Origin: Rhynchonema sp. JSB1_4
Lineage: Eukaryota > Nematoda > Chromadorea > Monhysterida > Xyalidae
Length of the DNA: 64,000 nt
NCBI GenBank assembly: GCA_030248065.1
Contig: JASAMV010005008.1
Span: forward strand, 1-64,000
Reading direction: 5' to 3'
The notes below the pieces were generated by a model. It saw only the letters and a program-made list of their open reading frames with translations. It did not search any database and was not told the DNA's origin. Positions within the stretch are counted from its first letter, which is position 1. Each line of letters starts with the position of its first letter. The translations under genes and the position numbers were made by a program. This document shows, piece by piece, positions 22,753-35,224 of the stretch.

Positions 22753-25700
22753 ATGCTGACTGACCATCGACTCATAGTTTTGTTGATGGTGATGTTTGAA
22801 GTCGGCCCCATCTGTACGTCGACTTGTACCAAACATGTGGGGCACGGAGTGTATGCGTGTGATGAGGACGAACAATGTCAAAGATCATACAAAGGTCAGA
22901 CTGCTTTGTGATGTGGTGTGGTATTTGTCTTCTTCAAACATGCATCGACAATTTCACAAGTCCATTAGGATAGGATTTGTCATGACATGGATTTAAATAT
23001 AGATAGGAAATGCGTGCATGAAAGTTGACTGTTATGGTGCCCATTCGTCGACGGTCCTGTTGTATAAAGTTTACACGCACGCTACCCAAATGTGACTCTC
23101 CAGTGATGTTTCAGTCGTGGTTAATCATGTGCAACACGAGAACTTTGTGGTTCGTCGATTCGAGTTCCGATACGGGACCAGATGCGAGCGCAACCTGCGT
23201 GCTGCTCAATTGGACCCAAGGCTGCCATCGATGCTGACCGAGTCAATGGTTGGCCGGCCACAACCATGGACTGGTTAGATCCGGTAGTCCTTTAGGGCTT
23301 TATTTTGTTTTGGTTGCGGGCGGTGAAACAATTCGCAATGGTGTTCGGCTGGGCTCCTTGTTGGCGCCGGGATACAATATGGTGATCCGCTCCGGTCCTC
23401 TGGCCAGTCTTGCAACACTGGACCGACTAATGTTGATCAGCAAATGGGTGCGGTACACGTGTGCTCGCGTGTTTATTTCAAGTGATCACTCTGCCAAGAC
23501 AGAGCCGGACCATACCGATCACCGTACGTTTGATACCACGGCCTTTCTCCTTTTGACTTCACTGATTGACCCCTGATGCTCCGCGAACGCACTTTCAGCG
23601 TCACACGCATTTGTGCCGGATGGTTCGATACCAGAATTCATCGCAGTCGAACATCCCAGCAACATCGGTCTGCATCTCGATTCATCAGCATGTTTCTACT
23701 CCGATTGGCACCTATTGTCGTCGACATTGAGGTTCGATGAAACATCAGGTTTTAGTGTCACCAAAAACTACTTCGACGTCACGTATGGACATCGCAAGGA
23801 TGCGCTTGTTGGCTATCTGCCAAAACATGGTTGGTAACAGTTTAATATCTGTGTTGAAGCGAAGCTTTTGTAAATGCTAAGCAAGGTTTATTGTCGCAAA
23901 TATTTTGTCACGGGCTTACTTTTCTATCTTCAACAACACGCGAACTTCCATGGGTGATATTTTCGAAACGGTGTAAAGGTCAGTTGGGTGTAAAGGTCGG
24001 TGGAAAGCTCGGTCGACAGCTCGGTGTGATAGACCTCGGTGTAAACTTGAAACATTCCGCGTTAATAACAGCCAATGTTTCACGTTTACACACCGAGCTA
24101 CGCCGACCGAGCCTTCGACCGAACTTTACACCGACCTTACGCCCAACAGACCGAAACCGAAACACCGTTTCGAAAATTCCACCCCATCTCATCAGTGCAC
24201 TGTTTGTGAGCGTTTTTTACAAACACACATATCATGTATACTTAACAGACGTGATTGTGTACTGTGGTGGATACCAATCGAATGACGGACCCGACCAACA
24301 TGAACCATATCGGGGAGTGCACTACGGCTGCATCGCACATAACAGGCTGCACGAAGGAAGGTGGGCGGTTGATTGTGTGATCTGTCAGTGCCAAAGCAGA
24401 CTATTTGTAAAAATAGAAAGTTCTCTAATATCAAGGATTTATTCAATTGCGCGTTAGTTTATCGTCCAAGCAATTCATCAAGACGAATGTCAACCTTTCG
24501 TTTCAGCTACTACAACGGACAAACGGTAACCAACGAAGTGCAATTCTCATCATTTGACCATATCATGCCCATGGACGCGTTGTGCGGCGATTCGCGGGAA
24601 AACACGGCCGTGACGACAGATCAATGCAACAGCGTGGTGGCACTGGATGAGTTCCACATATTCTGGTCGGTGACTCCTCTTTTATTTTTTTAAATTTTGA
24701 GCCCATAGTTTGTTTGAGGAAGAATTCGTTTTTCATTGAAAATACCCATTTGCATGATAACATCAATAGGGAAGATACTGTACATAACCACAACGGGCAT
24801 GATAATACCAATGGGTTAAGGCCGAATTCACAATGTATGCGCATTTGCGCGTCAACCTGGCTGTATAATTATACTTCAACGCCACGTGCTGACGCGCAAA
24901 CGCGCATACATTGTGAAGCCCCACCAACAGAGCTTAGCATAGCTTCCCATCTGAATTCACCGTCCGACAGTCACATTGCAGTCAGCATGTTCACATCGTG
25001 ACATCAGCGACCAGCGATGGGATCGAACTGAATCATAGACTTGAGCAATCGTTTGACGCCAGTTGCACGCGAAAGACAAACACATTTAGGACTGGATATG
25101 CTGCAGCAGCGTACAACGAACTCATTTTTGTTTGTGGAGGTCAGTTGTGAGCTTTTGTTTTCATTTGATCTCCGCGCTTCGGTCTCCTAAACGGGTTGAT
25201 CTGGTGATCAACAGCAGCCGGTTGCGGGTTGTTGTCTCAAGTTGCTGACAAAGTATAGATTTCAGATTTTACGCTTACGTAACGTAACTGGAAGGGTTCT
25301 TATTAACACCGCACTATACATTGTGTATACCTAGATCAACGCAGATACGTGTATTCAACACCATGTAAGTGTCAGGCACACGAAAGCTGCTTGTCAGAGC
25401 CTGTTTTTGCAGGAGCACTGTACACTGTGAATGTGAACGGTCATCGATGGGTCCCAACAGCATCATGCGTCCGATTCAATAAAACGGTTGGTCAAATCGG
25501 CTTCGGTTTATCACATTGGTCTTTTGTCACAATCTTATGTTCTTGCACTTCACTCGAAACAAATTATCTTGTGTACAACAGTTCCACCAAAGGGTTTCAA
25601 TTCAACACTCTTTACAGTTGTCGGCTACCGGCTGGCAACCGATGGCGCCGATGAGCCGCGCTCGTCACAGTTTCGCCTTGTTTGTGGTTGGCGAAATCGG

Positions 25701-27335
25701 GATGCTGGCACTGGGTGGAGAGGGACAGGACGACCACCACGGACGAGTGCATCTGGCCAGGACTGAATTCGTGCCCTTCGACAATATGCACGCGTGGATG
25801 CCCGTGGATGGCAGTCTTGACGTTGACGTTGGACCGAAAACGTTGATGTGGATTGATGATCCAGATGCTTTTGGGTGGGTAAATTGTGATCATTTGATTT
25901 CGTTTGGCTTGTGCTTTGCAAGCCACATGTTATCATTGCGTCTGCCCTTTCCAGCTCCATCGAATCCCCATTTCCCACCAGTCGCTATCTCTCACCAGAC
26001 GAGCTGGTCGAAGTTGGTCGTCAGCAGGCCAACACCCCATCCGACCATGTTTCGTCGGTCAAATACCTTGATTTGTCACGCGTTCTGTTCGACAACATCT
26101 GGGTGCTGCTGTCAGTGTTGTTCTGGACTGTTGTCTTCTGCTGGCTGGCCATCGACTTGCCCGGACAGACCGGTGTCATCCATCCACTTGTTGATGCCCC
26201 TGTGATCACGCTCAAATTCCAAATGAATGATTTTGGTGGGATCGATTTACAACACTGCGGACTCGTCAGCAATCGAGATTTGATGGACAGTTACGATCCG
26301 TCGGATGTCTGGACAGTGGGTTCACGAGCGAAGGCAGTGCCCATGCCTAAGCGCAGGAAAATTACCGTTACCCGAAGTGCCTCGCTGTCAGGCTGGTTGG
26401 TGAAAAAGCCCAACCCCCTGCCTACCGTAATCTCATTCATCACGACCGTGAAGCGCGGCCTGCAACTGTATCAGGACGGTGACAATGACAGAGCAATGAT
26501 CACATTCGAACACGCTGAAACGATGCGCTTGAATAAGGATGCAATAATTGTGAGTTCAGATTTGGATTTGATAGCCTGAAGATAGGTCACACAAAACTTT
26601 CATCCATTCAGATGCGACACCCCGAAGTTCAGCTCAATTTGGTGCCGTATCTGTACACCTATGCACGTGTGATGCTGCAGACCAAGAAACCAGAGAAAGT
26701 TTGGGTTGGTGAATTTCCTGCTCAGCGACTGGTTGCACATTTCTCTGTTTCATGGTCATTTATATTTTCTCTACTTTCAGCAAACAATCAATCGTGTTGT
26801 GAGCGAGCTGACAGCTGCACTCGGTGTTGACGACGGTGAACAAACATTCCCGATGTTGCACTTGTTGCGAGCACAACTGGCCAGCGTCATCAAAAGGTCG
26901 GTAGCTTTTTAATTTTACATAATGTCTTTCTCGACTCTTGAAAACATTACATTATAATTTTCTGTATTTTCAAAGCACTTGAAGTGTCATTCCTCCCTTT
27001 CCCATAGCTACCAACAAGCGGTGCATCACTGTGAGCGTGGTCTGCAACAACTGCGTGCTGTTCAAGCAGCCAATTTTGTGTGCAATGTTCCTGTGCTCAA
27101 ATATCCGTTCAGCACCGATCTGCCTCGACATCGAAAAATTATCCCTGAATCAAGGAAACAGCAGTTGGAGGTGAGAAGCTTGTTCTTCGCTCTAGTTATC
27201 ATAGCCATTTTATTTTTTGATCGATCTCTATTTTCGATCCCGGTGATGTTTCAGAAAGAACTCGAGTGTGTTCATGATGAGGCATGCAAGCGTCTCAGTC
27301 CAAAACAATGTGCCAAAGTCAAAGGTAAACTATGA
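22753..27335 (+). CDS. Kelch-like membrane protein, paralogue B
   Basis: Thirteen exons: 22753-22894, 23115-23273, 23599-23829, 24249-24360, 24507-24665, 24982-25139, 25413-25486, 25618-25874, 25955-26549, 26612-26698, 26781-26896, 27008-27170, 27255-27335. They total 777 codons before the stop, with all phases consistent. Residues 1-22 form a signal peptide (MLTDHRLIVLLMVMFEVG). A Cys-containing stub and an NHVQHENFVVRRFEFRY strand segment follow. Kelch-like double glycines lie near residues 184, 320 and 378, the last in GWQPM...R..FALFVVGEIGMLALGG. A single membrane span is at about 478-499 (WVLLSVLFWTVVFCWLAIDL). The C-terminus (592-777) is helical and TPR/MIT-like, and exons 11-13 nearly match those of A. 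The likely topology is propeller outside, helices inside. I do not recognise an orthologue. This is the best-preserved member. Confidence 0.8.
23952..24184. mobile_element. Palindromic MITE with 3-bp duplication, copy 1
   Basis: The ends are GGGTGATATTTTCGAAACGG and its near-complement, followed by arms of GTGTAAAGGTC units in inverted order. CAT at 23949-23951 and 24185-24187 is a 3-bp target duplication. A second copy at 61807-62032 is flanked by TTA. Three-base duplications fit PIF/Harbinger-type MITEs. It lies in the intron between exons 3 and 4 of gene B. Confidence 0.8.
24823..24917. repeat. Small inverted repeat (MITE-like)
   Basis: TTCACAATGTATGCGC with TTTGCGCGTCA on the left is mirrored on the right around a short AT-rich centre. 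It lies in an intron of gene B. No clear target duplication. Confidence 0.6.
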
Positions 27336-27780
27336 TCTAGCATTAGACGTACATACAGTATAGTACACCAACGTCCCTTTTGTGAATTACATTAATTTGG
27401 ACCTTTCGTGATCTTGGTTCCCGCGTTGTCACTGTTCTATACCCAACGCTCCGCGTCCCATGCTATCGTTTTCATCTTTGGAGCGCATCTCTTGAGTTTC
27501 ACAGTATTTCTGTGTCGTTTTCGTTATCATTATTGTTGGAGATTTATGTCATGTTTTCTCATTTTGACATTGCTTTACGAAGTTGACGAGTTGTTGAACG
27601 TTGTGAAAAGTTAAGACATCTATTTTAACCCAGTTTCCTCATTAGTATCTTTTTGGTGTGCCGTCATCGTCCAGATGAAAAGATGTAAACCCAGACGGAA
27701 CCGATAAAAATAAATCGAAGCAAGACACACTATGACGCACGATAAAAATGAATCGTAGAGAGTCACACAATGACACGAAT
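27336..27780. other. Convergent intergenic region
   Basis: Between the 3' ends of gene B (+) and the secreted-protein gene (-). A repeated CGATAAAAATRAATCG phrase occurs near 27700-27755. No gene was seen. Confidence 0.4.
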
Positions 27781-29085
27781 TCATTCATCGATGGTCGTCA
27801 CGGCACATTTTCCCAGTCCGAACGGGTCATCAGTCGAACAGAGCACAGCATCGGTGTTTGTGCCGTGTGCCATCGTTTGACGTAACTGCCAGTCCCCATT
27901 GTCATTGCACTGCATGTGGAACTTGCCGTGCCAGGTGTAATCTGGACATGGGACTATGTGCACAAGAATCGTTGAGAATGGTAAATCTTTGACTTCGAGT
28001 ATTGGTTTTCAAATGAACGATACAAGGTTATACATGCTTCCAAAATTTCATCTTCAAATGATTGGGTGGTGTCACCCACTTCCAAAGTGTCCTTCCCCAC
28101 TGTAGTGTGTGCCATTGTGATATCCCGTGGTTGTGCGATTCCCGGCACACACAAACACGCTGCCTTGATCTGCTTGGGACGGGACGGTGTAGCCGAACGT
28201 GCCGTGGAAACCAGTCAGGAACCTGGAAGACCCATTTTTGGTTGTAATGCATATGCATGTTGTTTTGCATTTGAAAACCAACGGTTAGTGACGCACGTTC
28301 ACCTAACAAGCGCACTCAACATTGCAGCACAGATGATGCTCAGCACCAGGTCATCGTCAGTTTCGAAATACACCAGCTCGACACGGAGCCCGAAAGGTCT
28401 TTGCGATTGTGCAAAAGCGAACGCATAAAGTTCGTCAGCGGTGGTGTAATCCCCATAAAGCCTCATGGTGCTGACTGCTGAGGTCACCAAGCACTCCACT
28501 TACCAGATCGTGTAACAGCTTCCCACATGTGGGTCGTCACCGCCAAATTGTATCTCAAATGTATCCCCCTCGTTGTACGTCTTTCCGATCACAAACGGGT
28601 CCGTTGTTATCGATGTCACCGCAGCGTAATGTCTCGATCCGTTGTAGTGGAGCTGGCCGAACGGAAGGGGGTCGCACACTGCTCAAAGACAAAGCGTATA
28701 CGTGTCGAATAGTGCCTCTGTTTTCTCCTGTGCTGCGTGGGGAGTCATAAATGGGCATGATAACAGCTGTGTCTGCTGCAAAAACCCACCTGCATTCAAA
28801 CGAACGAGTTTGTTAACCTGCAGATCGTCGCTGTTTGGTGGCCCTAAGCTTCTTCATTACTTCATCTGGTGATCGCAGTGCTTCGGCCCAAATGAGATCA
28901 GGTGCTTGATCTTTCTTGAACCATGACGGAGACCTTTCTAAATATTTTAACAGTAAATTTGCTGCTTTTATTCAATACCACAGGACACAACATGGCTGAC
29001 CATCTGCAAACATCGTTTCGAATTGCGCACGACGTGCGTTGACCACGATCAGGCACATTGCAACCACGAACGACTTCAGATGCAT
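27781..29085 (-). CDS. Secreted protein of unknown family
   Basis: Exons 29085-29001, 28937-28818, 28678-28504, 28470-28372, 28222-28080, 27953-27781 join in phase to 264 residues. The N-terminus (MHLKSFVVAMCLIVVNA) is a signal peptide. A charged segment ends in a KQRR site near residue 67, which could be a proprotein cleavage site. The rest is beta-rich, with about eight cysteines (VCDPLPFGQLHYNGSRHY, FEIQFGGDDPHVGSCYTI, IPCPDYTWHGKFHMQC) and N-glycosylation sequons NGS, NRT and NGT. I do not recognise the family. It lies between paralogues B and C but shares no sequence with them. The exon 4 donor is the weakest junction. Confidence 0.6.
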
Positions 29086-29531
29086 TTTTCTGAACGTCGA
29101 GATGCCTAATATCAAAGCTAATATTGATGTAAAAATTACACCACAAACAAAAATAAAGTGCAATTCTACTTCCACTGCTAATAAAAGGCGAATCCACGCG
29201 ACGTAACTGTGCGCTTGAAACCCGTTTCACAAATAAATATTCCGTGTTAAAGAAGTCCGTTCATTTTTGCGCTAAAATATGCTGATAAAAACTAGTGTTT
29301 TAAACTGTCACCTTGACTCGTGGAGAATAATCTTTCAGAATTTTGGGAGAATGTCTTTCTTGATTGTGGGCACCATAGCCTGCGTAGCGTTTCATCATTT
29401 TATTGAGGCGTATCGGTAATAATTCGCCTATGACACAATCTGTATTTGTTCTAGTGCTGTAAATGATGTCAGAAATGCGTTGAACTAAAAACAGAATCGC
29501 AATTTTGTTTTCAATTAATAGTGTCATTCAA
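29086..29531. other. Intergenic, nothing recognised
   Basis: AT-rich stretch between the start of the secreted-protein gene and the 3' end of paralogue C, both on the minus strand. Confidence 0.4.
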
Positions 29532-32500
29532 TCAGCACCGTTTCGTTTTCATGTGCGTTGTGGCTTGCTCAAGAATGGATTCCAGCTCTTTCTGAAAGGA
29601 ACGAATGCAATATTGTTTCGTGACAAGTTGAGTCGTCACCACTGTCGCAAACCGCTCCCACCTCCAACTGCTGTTTCCTTGATTCAGGGATAATTTTTCG
29701 ATGTCGAGGCAGATCGGTGCTGAACGGATATTTGAGCACAGGAACAGTGCACACAAAATTGGCTGCTTGAACAGCACGCAGTTGTTGCAGACCACGCTCA
29801 CAGTGATGCACCGCTTGTTGGTAGCTGGGAAAGGTGGCTAGAGATGGCTTGACTCCGTTACTCTATTTTTTTTGGAAGGGATGAACCTTTTGACGACAAT
29901 GGCTCGTTGTGCTCGCAACAGATGCAACATCGGGAAACACTGCTCCCTGTCGTGACCGTGCAAGAGCTCCAACTCTGACACCAGGCGACTCACGGTTTGC
30001 TGCAAAACGACAAAAGTGACGTGCGATGGTTGCGATTACACTACATATGTATAATAGTGTACGTACCGAGCTCTTGAGAGGGTTGCCACTTTTCACGAAC
30101 ACAAGCGCACACGCACACAGGTACGGTATCAAGTCACGTTGGACGTCAAGTTGGGAATGCTAAGATGACGAGAAAAGTTTGAAACCATCATCGAGAGTGC
30201 AGTGAATGGCTGCCATCCGAATCGAAATCAATCATTTTACTCATTCAACAAACTCACGATCACTCCATCCGCATTCAATCTGATGCGTTCAGCGTGTTCG
30301 AATGCCAGCACAGCTGCAGCACGCTCACCGTCGTGATGCAGTTGCAGACCGCGTTGCACACACGACGTGAAGTCGTCCAATGTGTAGATTTGAGGTTCCT
30401 TTGTAACATGTCCGACCTGCTCAGCGTGCGGATCAATGCGCTTCGTACCCAATATCCAATCAACTATTCGTTGGAGCAATATTTGAGCAGCAACCCAGGC
30501 TCGGTGTTTATAATACGCACAATAGTACTGCAGTCGAATGTGAACATCCGGGGCATAGTGAAATGTCAGGTAGTAGAACACAATGACCAGACACAGCGGG
30601 CCGAGTTCTTTCGATTTGATCATGTTGATGACGATGGAATAGATCGTTTGCTCTGGCTCGGTTTTTGGGTACAAGTAGCGAATAGCTGGAAGTTTTCCCG
30701 CCGGACAACTAGAAAGAAGCTTCAGTTTTAGTCAGACTGACCAAAAGTTTCAACTAATTGAACACATACCCGTCCGAACTTTGACTACTCATCCAGAACA
30801 ATGTGCGAGAGTCTGTGCTCGCATTCAGAAGGCCATCTACAGGTATCCACTGATCCATGTTGCTGAACGGCAAGAATTCGGCATCGTAAAGCGGTGTCCC
30901 TCGCTCGTCATATCCCCCAATGGCCAGCAGGCCCATTTCGCCAACCACAAAAAGGGTGAAGTTCTGACGAGGGCGGCTCAGACTCGCCATTGGCACGAAT
31001 TGGCGATCGCAGTTAATTGCACCCTACATATAAATGTAATTTTTTAACAAATTAGTGTCCGTCGGTCAGTTACATGTACATTCGCGCATAAGTTACAACA
31101 CCTTATGAATGAGCTGCTGTCACAAACCATTTCCTCCAGTTTGGAACATGTTGACAGCGGCGTTTCGTTCGTCAATAATTTTCCTGACGAAGAAATTTGA
31201 ATTAATGACATGATTGGTTTCGGGAGAAAATGTACACATGTAGGTTTGAAAATTTTCAGATAATACCACCACAGATGACAAGCGTGTTTTCAAAAGCTGC
31301 CACTTCGAATTCAGTCCTGAACTGAAGACCACTTGTTGATGGCCCTGATCGCTTCGGGAACCGCTCCTAAACTTCGTATTCTTTTTTGATGATTTTGTTG
31401 AATATATTTTGCCAGCACATGGGCTAATAGTACGATCGTCAAATCACTTCGTCGACTCAATAAGCAGCCCCAAGTGAGCGCGCGATAAATAGTAATACAT
31501 TGAGTTGACGACAAGATTTCACGATCTGATTTGACGACAGTACTATACAAGCCAGCACTTGGGCACAGGTTCATGCATGGTAGGAGGACACCTTTTGAGA
31601 TTGAAGTCCGGTTTCGACAATAGGCCCAAGGTGCAGCTTGAAATCACCGCTTTTCATTTGCACCGAGATGTGGATAGAAGGGCTAAAATATATGTTCTAC
31701 CCTCCTACAGTACATATGTAGGAACCAGTCCGAACAGCCGAAAGATCAATTATTTTCATTCAGCCGAACCAAACAATGTGCAACTGATTAGATACTGCAA
31801 CGCTTTTGCAATGTTGTCGACCGCACAGCACATACTCGATCGGGTGGAAATGATTTTCGAACACTTGGTTGGTTAGCTGCATGACTGATGCCACAGATGG
31901 CTCGCTCGCGTCGCGGATACTGTAATGACAAGCGGTTGTGCTGTTGCGAGTTTGAGAGTACTCTTGAAACTGTTTCCAAGTATTCTCAACGTAATTACAC
32001 AAAGTAATCAATAGTGTAAACAGACCACAATTGCGGCTGCGATCTATTGTACAGCATGCAGCCGTGATTAGGACGGTAGGCCGAATTCTTTTCTTGAATA
32101 TAGCCGTCGTAACCACCGCAATATATGATTTGATCTGAGAAGAACAAAGCTCAAGTGAGCTCCAGAAACAGTTGTTTGATGTTTCACTGGTGATAATTTG
32201 CCTGAAAACGTACCACTTTCTGACAGATATCCAACGAGAGCATCCATATGATGTGAGCCGTAAGTGATGCCAGTGAAGACTGCTGTACGCTGTAAGCTAG
32301 CTGATGTTTCATCGAAGCGCAGTGTCGAGGCGAAATGCTGCCATTTATCACGACGATTGCATTGACATGCGTCAGTGGTTGGTTGTGGTTCCACCATTGT
32401 GACGAAGTCTTGCGTTCCCGCATCGGATGTGAGCGCGGCGTGAGAATCTGCCAGTGGTCGACTCAGATAATCAACTAAAGTCTTCAATTCAAGTAACCCT

Positions 32501-33131
32501 AAGTGAACGCGAGACGACTTTAATTGACGATCTGAGTTGACGAGTTGAATATAAGCCGCGAACCTGCGAACGTTTTGGACAAAAAACATCGCTGGAATGA
32601 CTGATTGGCTTTTGACCATGCCACGCATCGAAGCGCTTAGGACACCTTGCCATTGGCGAAAGAAACAATGCTGCACATACGAGTCCAAGCGACAATATCA
32701 TTCTCTATCCGAAGCTGCACCGGAGTTAGTGACCTCAATTCGACCGTATCCCGGCACTGCGAGTCATCCGGCTCGGCCGGAGTCTTGAATCGTAGCTCAA
32801 TGCGGCCAAGCATTCGTTCACCGTGCGAATAATGATTGATCACACCTGCAAGAATGGATAAAACCGGGATAGAAATCGAAAATTAGAAATTAGACGTCTA
32901 CAGAAGATATGTATGTATAATTGACAACGTTTTACGCATGTGAGCGGATCCAAATAAGAACTGCGTTTTACCACCAGACAAACCGTTGTAAACTTCCAAG
33001 CACCCAGGGTCTTGACGCGGGTACAATGAGCTAATCACCTGATCATTGCATTCAGTCAGCGAAGTGGTTTGGGTCAATACAATTTGATTGCAAATACTCA
33101 TCAGAAAATGCAGCCAGACTCGATTTGACAT
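29532..33131 (-). CDS. Kelch-like membrane protein, paralogue C
   Basis: Exons 33131-32972 (signal peptide, MSNRVWLHFLMSICNQ), 32845-32681, 32447-32214, 32134-32026, 31940-31770, about 31315-31267, 31183-31128, 31023-30770, 30708-30258, 30159-30067, 29999-29887, 29824-29662, 29591-29532. Apart from the sixth, junction phases agree with A and B. Conserved landmarks are YCGGY, LVICGG, LLAIGG, one membrane span (LGPLCLVIVFYYLTF), the HHDGERAAAVLAFEHAERIR helix pair and the YQQAVHHCERGLQQL exon, which is almost identical to A and B. The sixth exon, about 155 bp in A and B, seems to survive only as its last 50 bp (TEFEVAAFENTLVICGG). The DNA upstream of it looks like inserted repeat. It may therefore be a damaged gene, or I have missed part of the exon. 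Confidence 0.7.
31430..31560. repeat. Dispersed repeat inside gene C
   Basis: Shares phrases such as TCGACTCA, CAAGTGAGCGCG and GTTGACGA with 32455-32565 in another intron of the same gene. Probably two fragments of one element. It sits where most of exon 6 is missing. Confidence 0.4.
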
Positions 33132-33557
33132 GGTTGGCACAGGCTTTTGGCCAAGAAACCGCCCGCGAATAAAATATGTAAATGTAATACAATATGCTAG
33201 TTCGAAAAAATTATAAAGGTGCAAGCATGCTTCTGGGTTTGTTTTGCATGAAAATTTTGTGTGATGTTTTGAATTGAATCATAGGTGATTAGATAAAAGG
33301 CGATCAACCCGCCACACAATCTCTGGTTTATACATAGATTGTAAATGCGAATCACAATCATTCATGATTACAGCCAGATGTCGACCAGAATTACTCTGAA
33401 AGTGGCTGTCCGATACTGAGACTGCTTTTTGGCACTGTTTATTTCATAATTACATATGTACATCAAAGTCTTTTCATTTGTACATGTTACGGTATTCAAA
33501 CGTGGCCATATCACAGCAACAATGCGAGACATGCACTCTTACCCCACTTCCGCAGCC
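33132..33557. other. Divergent intergenic region
   Basis: Lies between the start of paralogue C (-) and the promoter of the MSP gene (+). No exon was supported. Confidence 0.4.
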
Positions 33558-33561
33558 GAGT

Positions 33562-33567
33562 ATAAAG
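33562..33567 (+). promoter_or_regulatory. TATA box of MSP-domain gene copy 1
   Basis: TATAAA in the context CGAGTATAAAG, 101 bp upstream of the ATG. The same element stands at the same distance in copy 2, and it lies within the duplicated block. Just before the ATG, both copies have ATCAATCA repeats. Confidence 0.55.
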
Positions 33568-33667
33568 TTGATCTGATTTGTAATTCTGGTCATTCTTTGC
33601 TTTTCTTCTTCACCGATCACATCAACCCTGATTTTTGATCAATCAATATCCCAATCAATCAATCATC

Positions 33668-34556
33668 ATGCCACCAATTCAGAAAGGCGATTGGAAATTC
33701 ACGGCCGAACCGAACGAAGTGATTGTGTTCGATGGCCATCTGCTCACGGCCGAAACCAAAGTCGATCTCAAACTCACCAACAGCACAGACAAGAAACGCA
33801 CCTACAAAGTTGGTCGACAAGCTTGAAAGATAAAATAAACTGTGTGCAACTGAGTGAGTCACCAGAAGTTGCACAACGCGTATCTTGGTGCGTTGCTGTG
33901 CACCTGACACACAATGAGGGCAAAACATTTAGTTGTTCAACGATGCGGTAGGGTCACATGTCCAACGAATGAGCATGATATAGCATCACAGCAAAATCTT
34001 CCCTTGACGTGCGCAGGTGAAATGCACATCGAACGACATGTTCCGCATTCGGCCGCCGGTCGGCAAACTCGATCCAGGAGAATCAGCGACAATCAATTTG
34101 ACGTTGAATCAGTTTGCGTCAAAGGTTGGACACCATCTGGGTCTGCCTATTGTGTGGTGCGTTGAAAATTAAAACCTGTGTTTGTGATTTGCAGGACAAA
34201 ATTCCGGCGGACGGGACGCATCTGATCAGTATCTACCACATCCCGATGCCCGATGGCGACGATCCGCCGCGCAAGGTCTGGGGCGATCACACCGGTGATC
34301 CCGAAGGTGGGTAGTGCCCATAGCTGGCAGCCAAGTGTCAAATTCTGTTGTACATGCGCAAATCGGCATGATAACATCAGGCACATATTCAGGTCTGCGA
34401 CGCATCCCGACGAATTACGTGAACAAAGACGCAGACAAAGAGGAAAAGAAGGAAGAAGAGAAAAAAGACGATAAACCGGCGGAGGAAAAGAAGGAAGAGA
34501 AAAAAGAGGAAAAGAAAGAGGAAAAACCGGCGGCCGAACCGGAGAAGAAGGCTTGA
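33668..34556 (+). CDS. MSP-domain protein with Lys/Glu tail (sperm fibre type), copy 1
   Basis: Exons 33668-33808, 34017-34124, 34195-34306, 34393-34556 encode 174 residues. The MSP domain covers about residues 5-125: FTAEPNEVIVFDG, the first beta strands, VKCTSNDMFRIRPPVGKLDPGESATINLTL, then DKIPADGTHLISIYHIPM. VKCTSND...RPP...PGE is the classic MSP signature. The C-terminal 45 residues are KEEKK/EEKP repeats. Nematode MSP-domain proteins of this size with a charged tail resemble MFP1-type fibre proteins, which tune MSP filament growth in crawling sperm. The role here is inferred from the family. AATAAA overlaps the stop region (about 34557). Copy 2 lies inverted at 42078-42962. Confidence 0.85.
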
Positions 34557-35141
34557 ATAAAATGATCATGAAACTCCACACCCAAATCAATCAATCAATT
34601 TTAGTCCACCCAAACAACAACCTCTCCGGTAAAATGTTGTAAAAACGAATTTCAAAGTTAACATCGTGTGATGGAATGACGCAAAAATATTGCTTGATTG
34701 TGAAAGCGCAGCCGACCGCAATCATTGAGTGATTACTTTATTCATTACTGGCTCGATGTAAAATGCAGAGGTGAAAACGAGCATAAAACGAAAACGAATG
34801 TGGATAAGATTCTGTTGCCTCTAGTTTCTTCTGAAGTTGCACATACATAGCTCTTATTTTCTAGTTGTTCTACGAGAAAAGCGGTTTTCTCAGACATTTT
34901 TGAGGAGCGAACTCAAGCGCAAAAGAATTCACAATTTCCTTTCATTGCCAAGGCCAACACATTCAGACACGCTTAAGCACCAGTTTTCAGGAAAGAAGAC
35001 TCAATGACACAATTTTGAACAAATAATATACAAGCACTATTGATGTGAGGATTGAACTTGAATCGAAAATGCATATACCGTAAATATGACATAAAGGTAT
35101 AACCGTTCTCATGTGAACTCTGAACCGCCACACCAAACGTA
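34557..35141. other. Intergenic, nothing recognised
   Basis: AT-rich sequence following the MSP gene up to the tRNA-like gene. No exon was supported. Confidence 0.4.
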
Positions 35142-35224
35142 TGCTCCCGGAAGGACTCGAACCTCCGACCTCCCAGCCACCAGGCCTGAATAACCAGTTG
35201 CTCTACCAACTGAGCTACGGGAAC
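35142..35224 (-). tRNA. tRNA or tRNA-like gene, isotype unresolved
   Basis: Read on the minus strand, a 7-bp acceptor stem (GTTCCCG with CGGGAGC), a D arm (GCTC...GAGC) with A-box TAGCTCAGTTGG, and a T arm (GGAGG/CCTTC) with B-box GGTTCGAGTCC fold well, with discriminator A. The span is 83 nt, about 10 more than a standard tRNA. The anticodon arm does not close cleanly: ACTGG follows the D arm but no good partner is seen. It may carry a short intron or be a decayed, SINE-like copy. I cannot assign the anticodon. Confidence 0.6.

Larger units (their letters stand above)
33558..34556 (+). repeat. Left arm of the MSP inverted duplication
   Basis: Promoter, introns and exons match 42078-43073 in inverted orientation with few differences, indicating a recent copy or gene conversion. 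Similarity continues patchily past both ends. Confidence 0.8.

Noticed and set aside
23274..23598. Open segment in the second intron of gene B as an extra exon
   Set aside because: Exons 2 and 3 already join in phase exactly as in A and C, and no counterpart exists in the paralogues.
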